From NCBI GenBank assembly GCA_907163345.1, contig CAJQUN010000001.1, positions 5,270,001-5,334,000 of the forward strand: 64,000 nucleotides of DNA, written 5' to 3'. The position numbers and the translations under genes are program-made. This document shows, one piece after another, positions 58,396 to 64,000 of the stretch (positions within the stretch are counted from its first letter, which is position 1; each line of letters begins with the position of its first letter). This DNA is from Haberlea rhodopensis (Eukaryota; Streptophyta; Magnoliopsida; Lamiales; Gesneriaceae). Under the pieces are notes generated by a model. The model worked only from the letters and a program-made list of their open reading frames with translations. It was not told where the DNA came from and made no database searches.

Positions 58396-59300
58396 AGGTC
58401 AGCCCTGCACAGATTAACAGGTCAGCACTGTTTAAGATTTAATTCTGTACTTAGAATTATTTCGAGTTATTATTGCAGGTCAGCCCTGCACAGATTAACA
58501 GGTCAGTCCTGTTTAAGATTTAATTCTGTACTTAGAATTATTTCGAGTTCTTAATGCAGGTCAGCCCTGCACAGATTAACAGGTCAGCCCTGTTTAAGAT
58601 TTAATTCTGTACTTAGAATTATTTCGAGTTATTATTGCAGGTCAGCCCTGCACAGATTAACAGGTCAGCCCTGTTTAAGATTTAATTATGTTCTTAGAAT
58701 TATTTCGAGTTCTTAATGCAGGTCAGCCCTGCACAGATTAGCAGGTCAGCCCTGTTTAATATTTAATTCTGTACTTAGAATTATTTCTAGTTATTATTGC
58801 AGGTCAGCCCTGCAGAGACAACAGGTCAGCCCTGTTAAGATTTAATTCTCTTCGAATTATTTCGAGTTATTATTGCAGGTCAGCCCTGCTAACATAAACT
58901 GGTCAGCCCTGTTTAAGATTTAATTCTGTACTTAGAATTATTTCTAGTTATTATTGCAGGTCAGCCCTGCAGAGACAACAGGTCAGCCCTGTCAAGATTT
59001 AATTCTCTTAGAATTATTTCTAGTTATTATTGCAGGTCAGCCCTGCCCAGATAACAGGTCAGCCCTGTGAAGATTTAATTCTCTTAGAATTATTTCTAGT
59101 TGTTATTGCAGGTCAGCCCTGCACAGATAACATGTCAGCCCTGTTAAGAGTTAATTATGTATTTAGAATTATTTCTAGTTGTTAATGCAGGTCAGCCCTG
59201 CACAGATTAACAGGTCAGCCATGTTATGTATTTAAAATTCTGTACTTAGAATTATTTCTAGTCAGTATTGCAGGTCAGCCCTGCCAAGAAAACAGGTCAT
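58396..59300 (+). repeat. Tandem array, ~80-bp units with three hairpins each
   Basis: About twelve units starting near 58396, 58475, 58556, 58637, 58718, 58798, 58875, 58956, 59034, 59108, 59186 and 59269. Each contains GCAGGTCAGCCCTGC, ACAGGTCAGCCCTGT and AATTCTGTACTTAGAATT, or close variants. All three are short inverted repeats. Confidence 0.92.
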
Positions 59301-59920
59301 CCCTGCTCAGGCGACAGCTCGGATTTATTAGCTGTCCATGGATCATTTCTGGAGTTCAGGCGAGCATTATTGGCTCTTAACTATCGTGTGGAGTTCAGCT
59401 CAGCTCGGACCAATATTATTAGCTCATATATATTTCATCTTCAGAGCTTAGACCGGGTCGGGCAAGCGTAGTTTGCTTGTACATATCTCAGATCAGGTCG
59501 GGCGAGCAACATTTGTTCATACCAGGTCGAGTGTTATGATCTCAGGAGCTCAGGTCGGGCGGCTTTATTTGCTCAACTCAGTTTTATCAGTTCGGGTCTC
59601 TCGATCCCCTTTGTCAGCTCGGAACTCTCGATTATTGTAGCTTCAGTTCGGATTCCTACCGCCCAGTCCGACCTACTATTATTGACAGAAGCTCAGTATC
59701 GTGATTACACCGGTTCCTCGTATGAGTTCTACGAGCCACCTACTTCATCAAGGATCGGCATTCGAATTGTCATGGCTCTGCCGACAGCACGACTTGGGAA
59801 CTCGGCATGGCGCAAGGGCACATCATGGTTTGGCATATGAAGGACTACCGATCCGGGTCCTCACCTAACCAGTTGGAGTCGATACAGCGCTACTCTAGCT
59901 CGACTAGAGGGGGATACTGA
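59301..59920 (+). other. LARD2 internal domain, 3' part
   Basis: Non-coding, with recurrent CTCAGGTCGGGCG and GAGCTCAG motifs like those at 58080-58390. It ends in the polypurine tract at about 59903-59920. Confidence 0.6.
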
Positions 59921-60370
59921 TGATACCCCGATAATTGTCCCAGGGCGGTTTGGACCCGGATTCTATGGGCTCAACCCGATTTGACAAGATACCAGAGACC
60001 ATTTTTCTGGGCCCATTATGCTTAGGACCCATTTATAAGGCCCATATTCTTTATTTGAAAAGAGGCCCATTAACAATGATAAATGCAATAAAACAGTAGG
60101 TTAAGGGCATGCAAGAGGGCTCTCTTTCTTCGGCTGGTTTTTTTTCTTCACGCAGCAGAGGCTGCTCGGCTCCTTCCCCATATTTGATTTCCATTTTCTT
60201 TCTTCCTCCAGGAACAAGTCTTGTAAATGGTTGTTGTTTATAGTGAAGATTCAAACTGGACTAGGTCCCGTGGTTTTTCCCTTCGGGGTTTCCACGTAAA
60301 AAATCTCGATTTCTATTTATTTTTCGTATACAAATTCATTGTTACAATCGAACCAAAAAATGAGGTAACA
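59921..60370 (+). repeat. LARD2 3' LTR
   Basis: 450 bp, same length as the 5' LTR, ending at the ATGTT duplication. Confidence 0.95.
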
Positions 60371-60375
60371 ATGTT

Positions 60376-61080
60376 AATTCCCAGTGTCTCGAGCCTACAA
60401 CACATGTCTTGACTCTCATATGTATCGACGGGTAGTTGGCAGCCTGCAGTATCTTCCTTTCACACGGCCAGACCTTGCTTTTGCAATACATAAGGTCAGT
60501 AAAGTTATGCACAATCGACTGGAGACACACTTGCAAGCTGTCAAAAGAATCTTATGCTCTTACGCACACCATCTCCACGGGGTTATTCTTCTCCAGTACA
60601 TCAGACATGGTCATTCAAGCATTCCCAGACTCCGACTGGGGTGGTGATCATGATGATCGTCGTTCAGTCAATGCATTTTGCATTTTCCAAGGTAAAAATC
60701 TGATTTCATGGGGTTGCAAGCAACAAGCCACAGTGGCAGGTAGTAGTACTGGGGCTGAATATAAAGGGTTGGCTTACATAGATTCTGAGCTGCAATGGTT
60801 GTGGTATATTATATCTGAAATTGGTCTCGCCAGTACCCCAACACATATATTGTGGTATGACAACGCTGGTGCTACTTATTTAACATCAAACCCCGTGTTC
60901 CATGCTCGGACGAAGTACATTGAATTGATTTTCATTATTTTCGTGATCAAGTTACAAGGAAGCAGCTCGCTGTTAACTTCATTTCAAGCAAGGATCAGTT
61001 GCACAATTCACTCACTAAAGCAGTCTCTCCTTCTCGGTTCAAGTTGGTCATGCACAATAATATTCGTCCCCTCCCATTGA
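60376..61080 (+). pseudogene. Copia reverse transcriptase tail and RNase H
   Basis: YRRVVGSLQYLPFTRPDLAF, then KVMHNRLETHLQAVKRIL, is the junction after copia reverse transcriptase. A frameshift at about 60600 leads to the RNase H: SDWGGDHDDRRSVNAFCIF, then KNLISWGCKQQATVAGSSTG, AEYKGLAY and WYDNAGATYL. The N-terminal reverse transcriptase is absent from both sides of LARD2, so a deletion accompanied or preceded that insertion. Confidence 0.85.
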
Positions 61081-61102
61081 GATTGAGGGGGTGTGTAGAA
61101 AC

Positions 61103-61264
61103 TAGGTGTAAACTTATCGAATCGAGGCGAACTGCAAATTTTAGTATTCGAGACATATTTTGGACTCGAGTTCGGCTCGAAAAAAATTCAAACATGTTCG
61201 AATTCGATAATTTCGAATACAAATCAAATATTTTTTGAGTCAGCTCGATTCGTTTACAGCTCTA
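61103..61264. mobile_element. 162-bp hAT-like MITE
   Basis: The ends TAGGTGTAAACTTATCGAATC and, read inward from the right, TAGAGCTGTAAACGAATCGAG are imperfect inverted repeats. The flanks GTAGAAAC (61095-61102) and GTCAAAAC (61265-61272) match at six of eight positions, consistent with an aged 8-bp target duplication. It lies at the very start of the copia 3' LTR. Confidence 0.75.
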
Positions 61265-62479
61265 GTCAAAACTTAAATATCTTCAGAATCTCAAGTCAAG
61301 GATAATGATAAGAAGGAATTTGATCCCAACAAACCTTAGCCCATTAGGCATTGTATTTTCATATTTTGAATTGTAATCTATCCTACACATATGTAGGGGT
61401 TACTTAAATACTGTAACCTATATAACACAAACCATGTACGTGCATTGAATCAATGAAATCCTATTATTCTTTCATTAATTATAAATTGAAAAAAAAAATC
61501 ATGCTGACCTAGATTCTACGGCATTCAATAATGAAGTAGTAGAAATAGATGTCTCTATCGGTCCACTTCTATACGCTCGGCCTTATAAACACGAACGCAC
61601 ATACAAATATATACACTAGAAACACCCGTTACATGTTACATATAAGTATTTTCCATGTCTCTACGGGACTCGAGAAGCAATGTGTAAAAGATTATTTACA
61701 AAATGCCGCTTGTCGTATGCTTGATTTGCGGGATATCAGAGGGTGCAAATGATAATGCGGTGAGATGTTTTGGGATATAATGAAAAAAATAATCAAGCTT
61801 ACCTAGGTATTATGTCATTCAAGAATGGAGTAGCAGCAGCTAGATGCTGTCTCAATGGAGACCTGGGAAGCAGTAATTATTTGCTACAGTCAAAGCTTTT
61901 GTATTTTTTTCTCATTTAGTGAGTCAATACAGAAACTTCGTGATAAATTGTTTTTTCTAAGGATGGTTTCGAATGGAGTGTCCATGTGTCTACTAGAGAC
62001 TTTCTTGAGATGTTAGTTTCTGAGGATCTTTGTGTAGTACTAATGTCTGAAATGTTGGTTGTTTATGCATGCATTGAGCAGACTACTGATTTTAAATTTC
62101 ATTGGAAAGAGTTTAGGTAGTAAATATGGTTTTTGCACCTACTAATTACCATTATGTAAGTAACTAAAAGATTGTAACTACAGCCAAAATATACATATGG
62201 TGATTTTAGTTTTTAGTTTTTTGGACAGCAACTCCAAGTCATTAAATCTTTATTGGAATGTACTGAAATCTGTGGACTGTTACTTTTTGTATCCAGTTGT
62301 TGTGGTTTGGATGCACAATCGTTAGTCTGTCGAGCAATGTTTTCATTGTCCTAACTATTACCATGTCCAACTATTTATTGATGAAAAAAAACTTTTCGTA
62401 AAATGTCCTTGAGACACTTCATTCCCATGGTTTACTTGATCTTTGTTGCTGTAATATTTTTGGATAAAATATTATGAAG
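61265..62479. other. Non-coding, probable LTR tail then spacer
   Basis: 61265-61470 looks like LTR U3-R-U5 sequence (TATATAACACAAACC near 61421). Two related ~55-bp segments, at about 61499 and 61792, share ACCTAG-TTCT/ATTATG-CATTCAA-AATG-AGTAG. No gene recognised. Confidence 0.45.
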
Positions 62480-62699
62480 TCTAATTTTGAAGCTGGCTGC
62501 CGGTGGTCATGGCAGACTTCTGCATTGTTTTATTGGTCTGTATTATACAAAACAAACCATATCAACCGGCCAGATACAACGATAAATAACTCCCGGGTTT
62601 ACAAACCAGTGTGTCAAAGTGTAATTACAAGAATCAAAATAACACGAAATCCACGACCAAAACCTTAAATTCATTTCCTCAACGAGCTTATCACTATTT

Positions 62700-63245
62700 T
62701 GTTCAATTCCTTTGAAATAGAGCACAACTCCTAAATTTTCAAATGTTACACACAATGCAATGCCACAAACAATTCCAAATTTTGCAATAATTCTTGAGAG
62801 GGTTCATCCATTGGTATTGGATCTGATGACTTTCAATATTACAATGAAGCACCGAAGAGATACCAAACCACGAATAATAATTATTCCATACACAAGTAGC
62901 AATATGGCACAAGATAAATAAATGATTTGCATTCTCAACCTCCAAACCAGACAACACACAAACAACCCCACTTTACACATCCAAAATATTCCTCTCAATC
63001 AAGTTCATTTTAGTAGGAATTCTATTAAGCACCAATTTCCACTCAAAATAACTAACCTTCCTCGGTGCCCCTTTGAGCCAAATGAATTTATTCACATCAT
63101 ATTTCGGTCGTGAAGGAGATCGAGTCAACCTCACTGCACAATAAGCCGAGTTTGTTGTAAAGTAGAAGGATAGAGCTAGAATTTGAATGTCAGGTAATGC
63201 TGGAAACTTTTGCCCAATAAAAATCCCTAAAATCATATTAAACAA
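62700..63245 (-). pseudogene. LINE ORF2 fragment, zf-RVT domain
   Basis: The minus strand reads FIWLKGAPRKVSYFEWKLVL, then NRIPTKMNLIERNILDV. After an in-frame TAA at 62973-62975 it continues in the same frame as VCVLSGLEVENANHLFILCH, then CVWNNYYSWFGI. This is the zinc-binding domain that follows the reverse transcriptase in plant L1-type LINEs. No reverse transcriptase or endonuclease lies within the window, so it is a fragment, or the rest was lost. Confidence 0.75.
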
Positions 63246-64000
63246 AACATTTCTCCACGAACCTTAGATTTTTAATTGTTAGATTAGTAGTCTGTCTGCA
63301 CTAAAATAGAAGGATTGTAACGTCGTAAAAACATAAATTTTTAAATTTTTTTGAGGATATTGTAATTAAACTTTGAATCTGGACTATCTCTGCTGCGTAA
63401 CTGCAGAATTATTTTTCCTATGGATACAAATTTATCAGCACATCTTAATTACAGGTAAAGAATAATAGTCCATATCTGCATGTCTCCTTCTCCTTGCAGC
63501 AAATAATGGACATGAATGCAGTTGATTGAAACCTGGGATGTTTGTCTGTTTTCTGCCTTTATACATTATATGATATATCAATGTTTCCGAAATGTTCAAA
63601 ACATATCATATTTCTGAAAAACATTAAATTCTCACATCTATGTGCACTCTAGCACCACATGTCATGTTTCATTCACACATTGGATATCTGTTGACGACGT
63701 TCTTGAGTTCTTGTTACGGTGTTGAGGTATATTCTTTATGTTTTCTTTCGCACCATGTGGCCCTTGGATGGTGACACGTGTTGCCATCTTCAAAACGTCA
63801 TCTTCTTTAATGACGACGTTATTTTTAGATACCAAATGGATCATATGATTCACTTTTGAGACCAGCGCTGTCAATAATTTGGGCAAATAAAATGTTCTCT
63901 ACTTCCGTAAAGAAAACAAACTATTTAATCTTTTCTACTTCATTCTCCTAAAAACACATATCAATCCATATTTTCATACATAGTTATTAATTTAAATTCA
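63246..64000. other. Non-coding to window end
   Basis: No domain recognised. A 74-codon minus-strand ORF at 63662-63886 has no family resemblance that I can see. Confidence 0.4.

Larger units (their letters stand above)
53643..60370 (+). mobile_element. LARD2: coding-free LTR retrotransposon with tandem arrays
   Basis: Two 450-bp LTRs (53643-54092, 59921-60370) start TGATACCCCG, end GAGGTAACA and differ at only about half a dozen visible positions. The perfect target duplication is ATGTT (53638-53642 and 60371-60375). The primer-binding site is TGGCGCCGTCTGTGGGAA (from about 54095), a type common in plant Ty3 elements. A polypurine tract, CTAGAGGGGGATACTGA, precedes the 3' LTR. The 5.8-kb internal domain encodes no retroviral protein and contains two long tandem arrays. 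It sits inside the copia pol region. Confidence 0.95.
49452..61094 (+). mobile_element. Decayed Ty1/copia element with nested insertions
   Basis: A mutated initiator-Met primer-binding site TGGTATTAGAAC (49452-49463) precedes a short leader. Copia gag, protease and integrase pieces then lie at 51850-53637 and RNase H at 60376-61080. A polypurine tract, ATTGAGGGGG (61082-61091), is followed by the LTR-like TGTGTAGAAAC. It is interrupted by a solo LTR (49667-51844) and by LARD2 (53643-60370). Reverse transcriptase is missing. I could not match the left and right LTRs to one another. Confidence 0.75.

Noticed and set aside
57190..59300. CRISPR-like regular arrays
   Set aside because: The units are contiguous tandem repeats without unique spacers, in plant DNA inside an LTR element.
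53773..60254. Identical 67-codon ORFs in both LARD2 LTRs
   Set aside because: Same explanation: duplicated LTR sequence, no domain.

Overview
The window is nuclear DNA of a flowering plant, probably a eudicot. It has one intact, intron-rich helicase gene, a few decayed host-gene remnants and a very high load of plant transposons: Ty3 chromovirus, Athila-type Ty3, Ty1/copia, coding-free LTR elements, a TRIM, hAT elements and a LINE. I see no rRNA or tRNA gene and no CRISPR array, and nothing fixes the species.

Layout. (a) 0.2-5.3 kb: two related hAT transposons. The first is a deletion derivative; the second is near full length with a broken transposase. (b) 5.3-15.2 kb: a gene graveyard. It holds a glycine-rich RNA-binding protein fragment, a polyol transporter pseudogene, a GnT-II (MGAT2-like) pseudogene and an AP2/ERF pseudogene. 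Among them lie a duplicated block with 37-bp palindromes, a 352-bp TRIM with a perfect target duplication, and a 676-bp non-autonomous hAT element with a perfect 8-bp target duplication. (c) 15.2-41.4 kb: a nested stack. An old Athila-type element (15210-~41380) was hit by a now-solo LTR (17372-19100) and by a large coding-free LTR element, LARD1 (20910-38716). LARD1 was itself hit by a young Tekay/Del-like chromovirus (25577-34314, minus strand). Target duplications CTAAC, TTTAT and AATAT confirm the three inner insertions. (d) 42.46-48.74 kb: a 15-exon gene on the minus strand for an IGHMBP2/SMUBP-2-type superfamily 1 helicase. Its open frame is 651 codons plus stop and every helicase motif is present. 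(e) 49.4-61.5 kb: a decayed copia element interrupted by a solo LTR (49667-51844, CTTCA), by a second coding-free LTR element, LARD2 (53643-60370, ATGTT), and by a small hAT-like MITE. (f) 62.5-63.2 kb: a LINE zf-RVT fragment.

The most unusual signals are structural. The palindrome GCGATCGATCGC and its variants recur in an hAT element, an Athila LTR and a LARD LTR, which are otherwise unrelated. Both coding-free LTR elements carry tandem arrays whose monomers can fold into short hairpins. LARD1 keeps a short relic of a chromovirus integrase 3' end, which points to its ancestry. All element boundaries were read by eye from direct repeats, target duplications, primer-binding sites and polypurine tracts.
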